A stretch of DNA of 64,000 bases from Bradyrhizobium tropiciagri (GCF_018130505.1 NZ_JAFCKH010000003.1:434001-498000); one strand, 5' to 3'; positions 15,801 to 26,158 are shown, numbered from the stretch's first letter. The notes: generated by a model not told the origin, from the letters alone. A program made the numbers and translations.

Positions 15801-16763
15801 TCAAGCCAGCCGCCGCGGCGGCTCGGCGCCCCTGGTGAAGGCGTCGATGCACGCGACCATCTGCTGGTAATGCGTCTGCAGGCTCTCGCGTGTCGCGTAG
15901 CCGAGATGTGGCGTGATCACGACATTGTCGAGCTTGCGCAGCGGATGATCCAGCGGCAGCGGCTCGACCGCGAACACGTCGATGCCGGCGCCGGCGATCT
16001 TCTTGTCGCGCAGCGCCGCGAGCAGAGCGTCCTCATCGACGATCGGCCCGCGCGCGGTATTGACGAGATAGGCCGACGGCTTCATCCGCGCGATATCGGC
16101 GGCGCCGACCAGGCCGCGCGAGCGCGGGCTCAGCACGACATGGATGGTGATGATGTCGGCGGTCGCGAACAGTTCTTCCTTGCTGGCGTAGCCGACGCCG
16201 GCTTCCTTGCATTTCTCGGGCGTGAGGTTGGGACTCCAGGCGATGACGTTCATGCCGAACACCTTGGCCATGCCGGCGACCTTGCTGCCGAGCTTGCCGA
16301 GGCCGATGACGCCGAGCGTCTTGCCCTCGATCTCGGTGCCGGCAAACACCTGCCAGGGCTCGCCGGCGTGCATCCGCGCGTTCTCGCGGCCGATGCCGCG
16401 GGTCAGTTCCAGGATCAGGCCCATGGTCAGCGGCGCGGTGGGATCCTGGCTGTATTGCGTGCCGCAGAACACGACCTTGCGGTCCTTGAGCGCCTCGGCG
16501 TCGATCGCGGCGTTGCGCATGCCCGAGGTGATCAGCAGCTTCAGCTTCGGCAGCTTCTCGATCAGCGTGCGCGGGAACGGCGTGCGCTCGCGCATCGCGC
16601 AGATGATCTCGGCGTCCTTCAGCTTGCTTGCTGCGTCAGCCTCGTCCGCGAACGGCTTGTCGAACACGGTGACGTCGACCCGGTCCTTGATCGCCGGCCA
16701 GTCGGCCACCGAGAGCGCGAGGTCGAAATAGTCGTCGAGGATTGCACAGCTGAGCCGCGTCAT
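15801..16763 (-). CDS. D-2-hydroxyacid dehydrogenase family protein
   Basis: NAD(P)-dependent dehydrogenase of 320 aa that interconverts D-2-hydroxyacids and 2-oxoacids. The nucleotide-binding loop is GVIGLGKLGSKVAGMAKVFG (about residues 150-169), the catalytic Arg is in VNTARGPIVDEDAL, a Glu follows in AVEPLPLDHPLR, and the catalytic His in VVITPHLGYAT. The substrate (glycerate, phosphoglycerate, lactate or other) cannot be read off; there is no C-terminal ACT domain, so it is not a standard SerA. Convergent with the DUF4336 gene. Confidence 0.9.
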   Translation of the reverse strand: MTRLSCAILDDYFDLALSVADWPAIKDRVDVTVFDKPFADEADAASKLKDAEIICAMRERTPFPRTLIEKLPKLKLLITSGMRNAAIDAEALKDRKVVFCGTQYSQDPTAPLTMGLILELTRGIGRENARMHAGEPWQVFAGTEIEGKTLGVIGLGKLGSKVAGMAKVFGMNVIAWSPNLTPEKCKEAGVGYASKEELFATADIITIHVVLSPRSRGLVGAADIARMKPSAYLVNTARGPIVDEDALLAALRDKKIAGAGIDVFAVEPLPLDHPLRKLDNVVITPHLGYATRESLQTHYQQMVACIDAFTRGAEPPRRLA

Positions 16764-16899
16764 TGGCAGGTCCGTTCATGGCGAGAAGGACGGCGCGAAA
16801 TGAGCCGTCGAGGGGCCGCCATGGTTGCGCGCAATCGGCAGGCGCGCAAGCGGACGTGGCTTCAAAAACCGGCGATTGCTCGGCGGGTATGCTTGTGGA

Positions 16900-17139
16900 T
16901 CAGGACTTGTGCGTCTTCGCGGTCCGGATGTCGGCGAGCATCGTCTGCACGGCGGGTGACAGCGCCATCTGCTTGGCGCGCCAGGCCGGGCCCGGGCCGC
17001 GCATATAGTGCAGTTCCGGCCGGTAGGTGCTGAACGCCTTGGCGGCGAACGCATGCCAGAACGCGCGGAATTCGGCGAACAGCGCTGCCGTGCTCCGGGT
17101 CGCCGGGCGCAGGGGAGATGCCGAGATGATGGTAGCCAT
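16900..17139 (-). CDS. Small hypothetical protein
   Basis: A 79-aa reading frame beginning MATIISASPLRPATRSTAAL and ending IRTAKTHKS. On its strand AGAGG precedes the ATG by about 7 bases. The composition (aromatic residues in FRAFWHAFAAKAF, basic C-terminus) and the position in an otherwise empty 650-bp gap support a real small gene, but I recognise no family. The 273 bases from 17140 to 17412 hold its promoter region and that of ettA; nothing else is evident. Confidence 0.5.
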   Translation of the reverse strand: MATIISASPLRPATRSTAALFAEFRAFWHAFAAKAFSTYRPELHYMRGPGPAWRAKQMALSPAVQTMLADIRTAKTHKS

Positions 17140-17412
17140 GACGCGGCCTCTGCTGTTTCGGTCGCGGTTTTGCCGCGAAAAACGCCTTTTCCGGCGTTCG
17201 AGACGAGTTTTGGCCTGATTTATTAAAAGATGGTTTCAATTGTCGTGATCCGGCGCACACAGGGGTGAGCCCGCGCGCATATGGTGTCGGACCCGTTACC
17301 GCGCCGCTGAAAGGGCTGAAAACCCATCGCCCGCGGTTGCGCTTTCAGGGGCCGGCCGTTACATCGGCGGCAGCAAAATTTCCACAAATCGGATCGAATT
17401 CAGGGACAGCGG

Positions 17413-19062
<1,650 letters not shown>

Positions 19063-19074
19063 TCTAAGGGGTTC

Positions 19075-19114
19075 AGTCGATCGCAGCTCCCGTGCTGCGA
19101 TCGACTTCTCTCTC
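19075..19114 (+). terminator. Hairpin after ettA, probable terminator
   Basis: A perfect 12-bp stem AGTCGATCGCAG / CTGCGATCGACT with an 8-base loop starts 12 bp after the stop codon and is followed by the pyrimidine stretch TCTCTCTC rather than a pure T-run. Confidence 0.65.
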
Positions 19115-19228
19115 AGCTTCCGGTCCATGGCCGATCCGTAATGCCGACTGCGGCCAGTTGTCGCTTTTCAATCCAGCGGGATTGCGTAGATAGAGCGCTC
19201 CGCACTCCAATCCCGCGAGCACTCCAAC

Positions 19229-19807
19229 ATGTCCGCCACGTCAGACGCGCGCGTCTCTGCAAAGGGCCTGCGTCCCGTTCCCATGCTGATCTTCGGGTCG
19301 CGCTGGCTGCAATTGCCGCTCTATGTCGGCCTGATCATCGCCCAGGGCGTTTACGTGGTGCTGTTCCTCAAGGAACTCTGGCACCTGTTCGCCCATTCGT
19401 TCGATTTCAGCGAGCAGCAGATCATGCTGGCCGTCCTCGGCCTGATCGACGTCGTCATGATCTCGAACCTTCTGGTGATGGTGATCGTCGGCGGCTACGA
19501 GACGTTCGTGTCGCGGCTCAATCTGCAGGGTCATCCCGACGAGCCGGAGTGGCTCAGCCACGTCAATGCCAGCGTGCTGAAGATCAAGCTGGCGATGGCG
19601 ATCATCGGCATCTCCTCGATCCATCTGCTGCGCACCTTCATCGAGGCGGGCGCGCTGGCGTCGGGCAAGAGCACCTACACCGAGACCGGCGTGATGTGGC
19701 AGACCATCATCCACTGCGTGTTCATTCTGTCCGCGATCGGCATCGCCCTCGTCGACAAGCTCTCGAACGATTCGATCGAGGGCGCCAAGCAGCAGGCCGG
19801 GCATTAG
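19229..19807 (+). CDS. UPF0114/YqhA family inner-membrane protein
   Basis: A 192-aa membrane protein of the TIGR00645/UPF0114 family. It has about four hydrophobic segments (LPLYVGLIIAQGVYVVLFL; IMLAVLGLIDVVMISNLLVMVIV; LAMAIIGISSIHLLRTFI; IIHCVFILSAIGIALVDKL) and the family segment GGYETFVSRL. The function of the family is not established. The ATG start lies behind a weak purine stretch. Length is normal. Confidence 0.88.
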   Translation: MSATSDARVSAKGLRPVPMLIFGSRWLQLPLYVGLIIAQGVYVVLFLKELWHLFAHSFDFSEQQIMLAVLGLIDVVMISNLLVMVIVGGYETFVSRLNLQGHPDEPEWLSHVNASVLKIKLAMAIIGISSIHLLRTFIEAGALASGKSTYTETGVMWQTIIHCVFILSAIGIALVDKLSNDSIEGAKQQAGH

Positions 19808-19873
19808 TGCGGCCCCCGGCAGGCTCCGCGGTTCACAGCAATCCGGTGTCGTGATAAGTCTCACGACACGAAC

Positions 19874-21157
19874 ATGACTGGCGCTCAGCGCGCCCAGTGC
19901 ACCGCTGCGAACAGGCTGCTGGATTTGACATTCCTCCGCGCGCTCGCCTTCGGGCTCCTGCTGGCATCCTCACCCGTCGTCTCGCCCGCGCGCGCCGCTG
20001 ACGCGGCCTTCACCCAGTTCATCGCCTCGCTGTGGCCGGAGGCGCAGGCCGCCGGCGTCTCGCGCGCGACCTTCGATCGCGAGACGCGAGGCCTCGAGCC
20101 CGACTACAGGCTGCCAGATCTGATCCTGCCCGGACGTCCCAAGACCGGCGCGCCGGCGCAGGCCGAGTTCGTGCAGGTGCCGGCCGATTACGTCAGGGAA
20201 GCTTCGATCGCGCGGCTCGCCGGGGAAGGGCAGCGGCTGCTGCAAAAGTATCGGCCCGCGCTCGATCAGATCGAAAAGCGCTTTGGCGTACCGGCCACGA
20301 TCGTGCTGGCGATCTGGGGCCGCGAGACCGACTACGGCCGCTACGCGCTGCCCTACGACACGTTGCGCGTGGTGGCGACGCAGGCCTATGTCGGCCGCCG
20401 CAAGGACCAGTACCGCACCGAGTTCATCCTCGCGCTGAAGATACTCGGCGAGGGCGTGGTGACGCGCAAGGAGATGACCTCGTCCTGGGCCGGCGCCACC
20501 GGTTACACCCAGTTCCTGCCGTCGGAGTACTACAAGCACGGTGTCGATCTCGACGGCGACGGCAAGGTCGACATCTGGCACTCGGTGCCCGATGCGCTCG
20601 CCTCCGCCGCGCAGCAGCTCGTCAACAAGGGCTGGCAGCCCGGCGTGCGCTGGGCCTATGAGGTGACGGCGCCCGGCAATGTCGATTGCACGATGGGCGT
20701 GCCTGAGGTCACCAAGCCGATCGGCGAGTGGCTGCGTGCGGGTTTCGTGCCGGTGCGCGGCGCGAAGCTCAGCGCCGCCGAGCAGGCGCGGCCCGCCTCG
20801 CTGCTGCAGCCGGAGGGCATCTACGGCCCGGCCTTCCTGACCACGCAGAACTACTTCGTGATCAAGGAGTACAATTTCTCCGATCTCTACGTGCTGTTCG
20901 TCGGCCATCTCGCTGACCGCATGACGACCCCGTTGCCGTTTGCAACGCCATGGTCGGCGTCGAAGCAGCTGCGGTCGACCGACGTCGAGGCGATGCAGCA
21001 GCATCTGACCCGGATCGGCCTCTACAAGGACAAGCTCGACGGCAAGGCCGGGATGCAGACCCGCGCCGCGCTCGGCGCCTATCAGAAGCAGGCCGGGCTG
21101 AAGGTCGATTGCTGGCCGAGCGAAGCGGTGTTGCGGGCGATGAGTGCGGCGCGCTGA
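19874..21157 (+). CDS. Lytic murein transglycosylase (MltB-like) with peptidoglycan-binding domain
   Basis: Periplasmic enzyme of 427 aa that cleaves the glycan strand between MurNAc and GlcNAc with anhydro product. A hydrophobic signal segment (LRALAFGLLLASSPVVSPARA, residues 21-41) is followed by an SLT_2-type catalytic domain with Glu151 in IWGRETDYGRY and the segment WAGATGYTQFLPSEYYKHGVD. The C-terminal 60 residues are a PG_binding_1 domain (RSTDVEAMQQHLTRIGLYKD). Related rhizobial proteins are MltB/SltB family. Divergence of the signal region leaves the exact start uncertain by a few codons. Confidence 0.9.
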   Translation: MTGAQRAQCTAANRLLDLTFLRALAFGLLLASSPVVSPARAADAAFTQFIASLWPEAQAAGVSRATFDRETRGLEPDYRLPDLILPGRPKTGAPAQAEFVQVPADYVREASIARLAGEGQRLLQKYRPALDQIEKRFGVPATIVLAIWGRETDYGRYALPYDTLRVVATQAYVGRRKDQYRTEFILALKILGEGVVTRKEMTSSWAGATGYTQFLPSEYYKHGVDLDGDGKVDIWHSVPDALASAAQQLVNKGWQPGVRWAYEVTAPGNVDCTMGVPEVTKPIGEWLRAGFVPVRGAKLSAAEQARPASLLQPEGIYGPAFLTTQNYFVIKEYNFSDLYVLFVGHLADRMTTPLPFATPWSASKQLRSTDVEAMQQHLTRIGLYKDKLDGKAGMQTRAALGAYQKQAGLKVDCWPSEAVLRAMSAAR

Positions 21158-21182
21158 CCAGCGTATTTCCCTGAGCAAAGAA

Positions 21183-21208
21183 AAACCCGGCCGCGAGGGG
21201 CCGGGTTT
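21183..21208. terminator. Bidirectional terminator
   Basis: AAACCCGGCC and GGCCGGGTTT form a perfect 10-bp stem with a 6-base loop; A-rich sequence on the left and TTTCG on the right suit both the plus-strand transglycosylase and the convergent minus-strand gene at 21240. Confidence 0.8.
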
Positions 21209-21239
21209 CGAAAGCGAAAGCGGAAGTCCGCGTCGGCGA

Positions 21240-21521
21240 TCAGTCGCAAACCTGCACGCGGCGGAAGCGCCAGCCGTAGCCGTCCCAGAACCGCTCGCGA
21301 ACCCAGCGGCACGGAGCTTCTTCGACATAGGTCGGGCCGGGCGCGACATAGACCGGCGCAGGACGGCTGCCGGCGATCGCGCTGCCGAGCAGGGCACCGC
21401 CGACCAGGCCGCCGACAACGCCGGCTGCGACGGCGCCGTCGCCGGCCTTGGCGGCCGGAGCAACGGCCAGCGAACCGGCGATCGTGGTGACAGCGACAAG
21501 GGCAGCTAAAGTCTTCTTCAT
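21240..21521 (-). CDS. Small secreted glycine-zipper protein, copy A
   Basis: A 93-aa exported protein: signal peptide MKKTLAALVAVTTIAGSLAVA...AKA, then a Gly/Ala-rich segment (VAAGVVGGLVGGALLGSAIA) like a glycine zipper, then a short domain ending CRWVRERF WDGYGWRFRRVQVCD with two cysteines likely to form a disulfide. AGGAGA precedes the ATG at 21521. It is a paralogue of the next gene (21757-22062), sharing the layout and the FWDGYxWRxRxVxVCD end. Function unknown; likely periplasmic or outer-surface. Confidence 0.75.
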   Translation of the reverse strand: MKKTLAALVAVTTIAGSLAVAPAAKAGDGAVAAGVVGGLVGGALLGSAIAGSRPAPVYVAPGPTYVEEAPCRWVRERFWDGYGWRFRRVQVCD

Positions 21522-21756
21522 GTCTTTGGCTCTCCTGGAAAGAACGGCGCCATGGTTCGGCGCCTGGGTTTGGGTGACTCGCACGCTGGTCTCGAACTGC
21601 TGTCTTGCTAAACAGCGCAGAACAGTCAATCGAAAGTAAACGTTCGCAGGCTCATGGCGGGAAAAAGCGGTTTTTTCTGGCCATCGGAAACAGTTGGCCC
21701 GGAAAGCAGTGGTTTTCCGGGCCCATCTGGTTCGATTTAATCAAGATGAACGAGGT

Positions 21757-22062
21757 TTAGTCGCAAACCCTGACGTTGCGAACGCGCCAGGCGTAGCCGT
21801 CCCAGAAGCGCTGGCGCTGCCAGAAGCAGCCGGGAGGCGGGCCGTAACCGGGTTCGGCGACATAGGCCGGACCAGGCGCGTAGTAGCCGGGGCCGTAATA
21901 GCCGTTCTGTGATGCGATCGCGCCGCCGACGATGGCGCCGCCGATCAATCCCGCAGCGACGCCGGCAGCGACACCGCGTTGCGCCTGGGCGGGGGCGGGC
22001 ACCGCCACCGCCGAAACCGCCAGAGTGGCGACGGCGCAAAGCGCCAGCAGGGTTTTCTTCAT
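21757..22062 (-). CDS. Small secreted glycine-zipper protein, copy B
   Basis: A 101-aa exported protein: signal peptide MKKTLLALCAVATLAVSAVA...AQA, glycine-zipper segment (GVAAGVAAGLIGGAIVGGAIA), a Tyr/Pro/Gly-rich stretch (YYGPGYYAPGPAYVAEPGYG), then CFWQRQRFWDGYAWRVRNVRVCD. Paralogous to the gene at 21240-21521. TTGGAGG lies directly upstream of the ATG at 22062. The gap 22063-22448 to the next gene shows no other gene; a degenerate Irr-box-like site lies at 22352-22369. Confidence 0.75.
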   Translation of the reverse strand: MKKTLLALCAVATLAVSAVAVPAPAQAQRGVAAGVAAGLIGGAIVGGAIASQNGYYGPGYYAPGPAYVAEPGYGPPPGCFWQRQRFWDGYAWRVRNVRVCD

Positions 22063-22351
22063 GGCCTCCAACCTTTCTCTCATGAGCAAAGGACAGCAAG
22101 CGGTCTGTCTGGCTCGAAAGTTCCATATTCCGCTTGAACGATCAATGAACAAGCCCGCCGCATTTGGGCGTCGAATACCGGCAAGCTTATGGAAAATCCC
22201 GCGGGCGCAACACCGGGAAATGCGCTGCTCGACCTGCTTTTGCGTTGCGGTGGTGATCAGGCGCCAAAATGGCGAAAACAACCCCATGCAAAGTAGCCGG
22301 CGGTGGTCGCATGCACAATTTAGACTCGTTCCAGAATGAATCCCGCATCAG

Positions 22352-22369
22352 TTTGGAATTGCTTCAAAA
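22352..22369. promoter_or_regulatory. Degenerate iron-control-element-like site upstream of bfd
   Basis: TTTGGAATTGCTTCAAAA resembles the Irr target TTTAGAA-N3-TTCTAAA but with several mismatches and one extra spacer base. Its location 80 bp before the bfd start would fit a control site. Weak evidence; the strong site is at 22794-22810. Confidence 0.3.
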
Positions 22370-22448
22370 AGCGCTTTTTCCTTTTGCATCGGAGACCGGC
22401 GGACAATATCGATAATGGTCAGTATCACCGACCGACCTGCAAGCTCTG

Positions 22449-22718
22449 ATGATTGTCTGCTCCTGTAACGTCCTCAGCGACCACGATGTCCGGAACGCCG
22501 TGAAGGCGGGTGGATCTGCGACTCGCCATGCCAAGCAGGTCTATGGCTGCCTCGGCTGCAGCGCCGAATGCGGCCGCTGCGCCCGCACCATCAAGGCGAT
22601 CATCGACGAGGCGCTGGGACCCTGCGCCAAGGCCTGCTGCGCCGGCTGCCCGCACAGCCACCCCCATGCGGCCAACGAAGACGCCGAGCCGGCGAACTTC
22701 GCCCTCGCGGCCTACTGA
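22449..22718 (+). CDS. bfd: Bacterioferritin-associated ferredoxin (2Fe-2S)
   Basis: An 89-aa [2Fe-2S] protein that donates electrons to bacterioferritin to release stored iron. It begins MIVCSCNVLSDHDVR with Cys4 and Cys6, and the second ligand pair is Cys41 and Cys44 in CGRC. Two more cysteines (34 and 37, CLGC) and a Cys/His-rich tail (CAKACCAGCPHSHPH) are extra relative to the 64-residue E. coli protein. The adjacent bfr gene in the same direction supports the assignment. An Irr-type box lies between the two genes. Confidence 0.88.
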   Translation: MIVCSCNVLSDHDVRNAVKAGGSATRHAKQVYGCLGCSAECGRCARTIKAIIDEALGPCAKACCAGCPHSHPHAANEDAEPANFALAAY

Positions 22719-22793
22719 GCCCCCAACCTCATCGGAATCCGGTTTTCCACCGCGCCGTTCCGCGCGAAGCGGTTGCTTGTGCCGGTAATCTGA

Positions 22794-22810
22794 TTTAGAA
22801 GCGTTCTAAA
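22794..22810. promoter_or_regulatory. Iron control element (Irr box) upstream of bfr
   Basis: TTTAGAA-GCG-TTCTAAA is a perfect 7-3-7 palindrome and matches the iron control element recognised by the Bradyrhizobium Irr regulator. It lies 44 bp before the bfr ATG. Irr is a haem-responsive regulator that represses iron-storage genes when iron is scarce, so bfr should be low under iron limitation. Confidence 0.8.
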
Positions 22811-22854
22811 TTGAGATTTCCGGCCAATCCGGCCGGCGACAGGTGGAGTGGATC

Positions 22855-23343
22855 ATGCAAGGCGACCCGAAGGTCATTGATTATCTGAACAAGGGGCTGC
22901 GCAGCGAGCTGACCGCCATCAACCAGTACTGGCTGCACTACCGCATGCTGGGCAACTGGGGCCTCATGGAGATGGCCAAGGTCTGGCGCAAGGAATCCAT
23001 CGAGGAGATGGAGCATGCCGACAAGTTCGTCGACCGCATCCTGTTCCTCGACGGTTTCCCGAACCTGCAGGTGCTCGATCCGCTGCGGATCGGCCAGGAC
23101 GTCAAGGAAATCATCGAGTGCGACCTGGCGGCCGAGATCAGCGCCCGCACGCTGTACCAGGAGGCGGCGACCTACTGCCACGGCGTCAAGGACTATGTCA
23201 GCCGCGACCTGTTCGAGAAGCTGATGAAGGACGAGGAAGAGCACATCGACTTCCTCGAGACCCAGCTCGACCTCATCAAGCGCATCGGCCTCGAGCTCTA
23301 CACCCAGAAGCACGTCGGCCACCTCAAGAGCGACGAGTCCTGA
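22855..23343 (+). CDS. bfr: Bacterioferritin
   Basis: Iron-storage protein forming a 24-subunit haem-containing shell, 162 aa. All six ferroxidase ligands of the family are in place (Glu18, Glu51, His54, Glu94, Glu127, His130) and so is the haem ligand Met52. The ATG at 22855 has AGGTGGAG six bases upstream; a GTG at 22843 is inside that ribosome site. Preceded by an Irr box and by bfd, followed by a strong terminator. Confidence 0.96.
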   Translation: MQGDPKVIDYLNKGLRSELTAINQYWLHYRMLGNWGLMEMAKVWRKESIEEMEHADKFVDRILFLDGFPNLQVLDPLRIGQDVKEIIECDLAAEISARTLYQEAATYCHGVKDYVSRDLFEKLMKDEEEHIDFLETQLDLIKRIGLELYTQKHVGHLKSDES

Positions 23344-23381
23344 CCGGCGCCGGCCGATCAGCAAAGCCATTGCCAATGCAG

Positions 23382-23410
23382 AAAGGCCGCCCATTGGGCG
23401 GCCTTTTCGA
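23382..23410 (+). terminator. Rho-independent terminator after bfr
   Basis: A perfect 11-bp stem AAAGGCCGCCC / GGGCGGCCTTT with loop ATT, followed by TCGATTT. It also lies 25 bp from the end of the convergent gene at 23435 and could serve both. Confidence 0.88.
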
Positions 23411-23434
23411 TTTCAGATGCACCTGGTCAGATCG

Positions 23435-23881
23435 TCAGTAGCAGCGGGTGATGTTGACGGTGCGGTCGCCGCCGCGGCCCGGAACGACCACGCTCTCGGT
23501 CGGGCAGCTCGACACGTAGGGGCGATCCGACGGCACGACGTTCGGCGGAAAGCGGTGTGCCCAGTCCCAGGGAACGTCATAGGTGTAGGTGTAGCGGATG
23601 TCGTTCGGGATCGCCGGCGCGGCCTGCGCGACCGGCTCGCCGGGATAATACGAACCGCCGTAGAATCCGCCCGGGAAGAAGCCGCCCGGCACCCGGCCGC
23701 CATGGTGGCGGAATGCCGGATGCGGACCGGCAAAGGCGCCGCCGCGCGGCGCTGCAGCCACTCCGCCGGATCGCGCGAAGGTCTCGGTCGCAGAGGAAAA
23801 CATCAGCGCTGCAACGCCGATGGACGCCGCAAGCGCCCCAAAGGTTCGATACGCCATGGCACGCACCACTCGATTACGCAT
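23435..23881 (-). CDS. Secreted hypothetical protein, Gly/Pro/Tyr-rich
   Basis: A 148-aa exported protein not assigned to a known family. A signal-type segment (FGALAASIGVAALMFSSATETFA) is followed by a Gly/His/Pro-rich region (GGRVPGGFFPGGFYGGSYYPGE) and a C-terminal domain with DVPWDWAHRFPPNVV and two cysteines (SSCPTESVVVPG...NITRCY). An internal ATG at 23857 is an alternative start. Stands alone between bfr and the flavoprotein gene. Confidence 0.65.
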   Translation of the reverse strand: MRNRVVRAMAYRTFGALAASIGVAALMFSSATETFARSGGVAAAPRGGAFAGPHPAFRHHGGRVPGGFFPGGFYGGSYYPGEPVAQAAPAIPNDIRYTYTYDVPWDWAHRFPPNVVPSDRPYVSSCPTESVVVPGRGGDRTVNITRCY

Positions 23882-23999
23882 TGTGCGGACGCTAGGCCGC
23901 GCAAGGCGGCCCCCGCAAACTCATAGTTAATTAATGGTTAAGAATTAAGGTTAACAGACCGTTGCGCTTCAAAACCGCGGGAGGCGGCTTCATGTCGCG

Positions 24000-24605
24000 T
24001 CACAACTGGGTCTTGTAGCGCTCGTAGACCGCCTCCTGGCTCTCCGGCTCGCCGAGCGTGGTCTGGTCGTGGATCACCTCGCTGATGCTCGGAAAGACCT
24101 GGCGTTCGACGCGCGTATCCGCCGCCCACAGCTTCGAGCGCATCAGCGCCTTGCCGCAGTGGAAATAGGCTTCCTTGACCTCGATGCGCAGCACCGCGCG
24201 CGGCGGTTTGCCGAACTCGATCATCGCGGCGAGCAAGTCCGGATCGGCCGACAGGCGGCCCCTGCCGCCGACGCGCAGCGTCTCATCGATGCCGGGCACG
24301 AAGAAGATCAGTTGCACGAAACCGGAGCCCTCGACGATGTTGCGGAAGCTGTCGATGCGGTTGTTGCCGGAGCGGTCCGGCATCAGGAGCTCGTTCGGCC
24401 CGGCGACGCTGACGAAGCCCGGTGTGCCGCCGCGCGGTGAGGCATCGACGCTGCCGTCGGAGGCCGAGGTCGCCAGCACGCAGAACGGCGACATCTCGAT
24501 GAATTTTCGCGCATGCACATCGATCTCCGGGCGTGCCTTCGCGATCACGCGCGCGGTCGGCTGCGGATAGATCGTGGCGAGGTCGGAGGCGGCAAGATCG
24601 GTCAC
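24000..24605 (-). CDS. PPOX-type FMN flavoprotein (MSMEG_1061-like)
   Basis: A 201-aa protein with the split-barrel fold of pyridoxamine 5'-phosphate oxidase-like flavoproteins. Recognisable segments are FCVLATSASDGSVDASPRGG, LLMPDRSGNNRIDSFRNIV, GFVQLIFFVPGIDETLRVGG and AYFHCGKALMRSKLW. The SPRGG and RxGNNRxDSxxN segments match the subfamily annotated as MSMEG_1061. Not a true PdxH: the length and C-terminus differ. The substrate is unknown. Confidence 0.82.
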   Translation of the reverse strand: MTDLAASDLATIYPQPTARVIAKARPEIDVHARKFIEMSPFCVLATSASDGSVDASPRGGTPGFVSVAGPNELLMPDRSGNNRIDSFRNIVEGSGFVQLIFFVPGIDETLRVGGRGRLSADPDLLAAMIEFGKPPRAVLRIEVKEAYFHCGKALMRSKLWAADTRVERQVFPSISEVIHDQTTLGEPESQEAVYERYKTQL

Positions 24606-24738
24606 GGCGGATCTCCGGTGCTGTTGCGCCTGACACTAGCACCATGGGCGGCGACCGTCATTTCGATGTCATCTAGACTGCACCCGGCGGAAACGAAGCA
24701 GCTGATGATGACGGCGCAGTGCGAGACGCGCACCGCGC

Positions 24739-25083
24739 TCAGGACGATGTCTTCCGCGCCGGCCTTGCCGGCTTCGCCGCGATATTGCCCCACGCCATCT
24801 TCAGTGCGCTGCGCAGCGTCGTCGGGTCGGCCTTCGCCAGCCGGACATTGGTGCTGCCGGACTTGCCCCAGCCGCCCGGCACGGGCCGGAAGATCTCCGG
24901 CTCCGCCGCGACCACCATCGCCTGCTGCTCCGGTGTCAGCTTCACCATGCCCCAGGCATCATCGGGATAGCCGAGCGTTGCGAAGATGCGTTTTCCCAAG
25001 CGGAAATCGGCGCGGCCCATATGCGCGCCCTCGACCGCCTCGGGCAGGCTCAGCGCGATCTTGCGGAAGCGGGCTTGCGACAT
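24739..25083 (-). CDS. MmcQ/YjbR family protein
   Basis: A 114-aa protein of the MmcQ/YjbR family (double-wing DNA-binding-like fold). It begins FRKIALSLPEAVEGAHMGRADFRLGKRIFATL and includes WGMVKLTPEQQ and PGGWGKSGSTNVRL, all typical. No function is established. It is 19 bp upstream of the hydrolase gene on the same strand and may be cotranscribed after it. Confidence 0.85.
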   Translation of the reverse strand: MSQARFRKIALSLPEAVEGAHMGRADFRLGKRIFATLGYPDDAWGMVKLTPEQQAMVVAAEPEIFRPVPGGWGKSGSTNVRLAKADPTTLRSALKMAWGNIAAKPARPARKTSS

Positions 25084-25102
25084 CGGCCGGCTCCGATCGT
25101 CG

Positions 25103-26158
25103 CTACATCTGCGGTGCGGTCTGCAGCAGCTCCTGCAATTGCCTGGCGTAGAATTTGGCGTTGCCGGTGGTGAGATGGCCGCGCGTCTCGCTGCTGGCCG
25201 GGATCAGATAGATGCTGCCGTGCTTGATCCGCTTCACCGCGGCTTCGGTCACGCCGGTCTCCGGCGGATTGCGCTCGTCATCGGCGGCGTTGATCGCAAG
25301 CAGCGTGGCCTCGATCTTCTCCATTCCGGCCGACGGATCGTAATCGTGCGAGGCCTCCCACTGATAGACATAGTCGTTGGCATCTGCGGTGACCGGCAGC
25401 GCGAGCTGCTCGTTGACCAGCTTGTCGGCTTGCGGCGCTGTCGGCGCCAGCGTCTGGTAGCCGAGCGTGCCGCCGGCGCTGGCGAAGCGATAGGCGGCGA
25501 TGGCGTATTTCATCATCCGCGGCGGGCTCGTGTAATTGCCGTCCTTGTAGTCGGGATCGCTCCGGATCGTCTCCAGCATCATCCGCCGCAGCATCCAGTT
25601 GCGCGCCGCCATCGCGGTCGGCTGCGAGGCCATCGGCACCAGCACGTCCATTGCATGCGGATAGCGCACGCCCCAGATCCAGGTGTGCATGCCGCCCATC
25701 GAATTGCCGATCACGAGCCGCAGGTGCTTGACGTTGAGGCCTTCGGTGACGAGCCGGTACTGCGCATCGACCATGTCGTTGTAGTCGTATTTCGGAAAGC
25801 TGGTCCGCATCGCATCCGACGGCTTGGAGGATTTGCCGTGCCCGAGGCTGTCGGGGATGATGATGAAATATTTGCTGGCGTCGAGCGGCTGGCCGGGGCC
25901 GAACAGCTCACCGGCAAAGGTCGGCGTCAGCAGCGCGGCAGCCGAGCCGCCGGAGCCGTGCAGCACCAGGACCGGCTGGCCGGTCGGCGCGCCGATCGTG
26001 GTGTAATGCAGCCGCAACTCCGGCATCACTTCGCCGCTGTGGAACTTGAAGTCCTTCGCAATCCACTCGCCATCCTTGGGCGCGGGGTAATCTGCAGCCA
26101 TCACCTGTACCGACATCGAGACGAGAGCGGCCACCAGCGCCGCACACCAACGGATCAT
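25103..26158 (-). CDS. Secreted alpha/beta hydrolase (homoserine O-acetyltransferase-like fold)
   Basis: A 351-aa exported hydrolase: signal peptide MIRWCAALVAALVSMSVQVMA, then an alpha/beta hydrolase domain with PVLVLHGSGGSAAALLTP, the nucleophile elbow IGNSMGGMHTW, and a late histidine in SSETRGHLTTGNAKFY. Sequence style is that of MetX-like hydrolases (ASKYFIIIPDSLGHGKSSKP, PKYDYNDMVDAQYRLVTEGLNV), but the signal peptide argues against homoserine acetylation. The ATG at 26158 has GGGGAGAAG upstream; an earlier start would add 19 residues. Confidence 0.85.
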   Translation of the reverse strand: MIRWCAALVAALVSMSVQVMAADYPAPKDGEWIAKDFKFHSGEVMPELRLHYTTIGAPTGQPVLVLHGSGGSAAALLTPTFAGELFGPGQPLDASKYFIIIPDSLGHGKSSKPSDAMRTSFPKYDYNDMVDAQYRLVTEGLNVKHLRLVIGNSMGGMHTWIWGVRYPHAMDVLVPMASQPTAMAARNWMLRRMMLETIRSDPDYKDGNYTSPPRMMKYAIAAYRFASAGGTLGYQTLAPTAPQADKLVNEQLALPVTADANDYVYQWEASHDYDPSAGMEKIEATLLAINAADDERNPPETGVTEAAVKRIKHGSIYLIPASSETRGHLTTGNAKFYARQLQELLQTAPQM

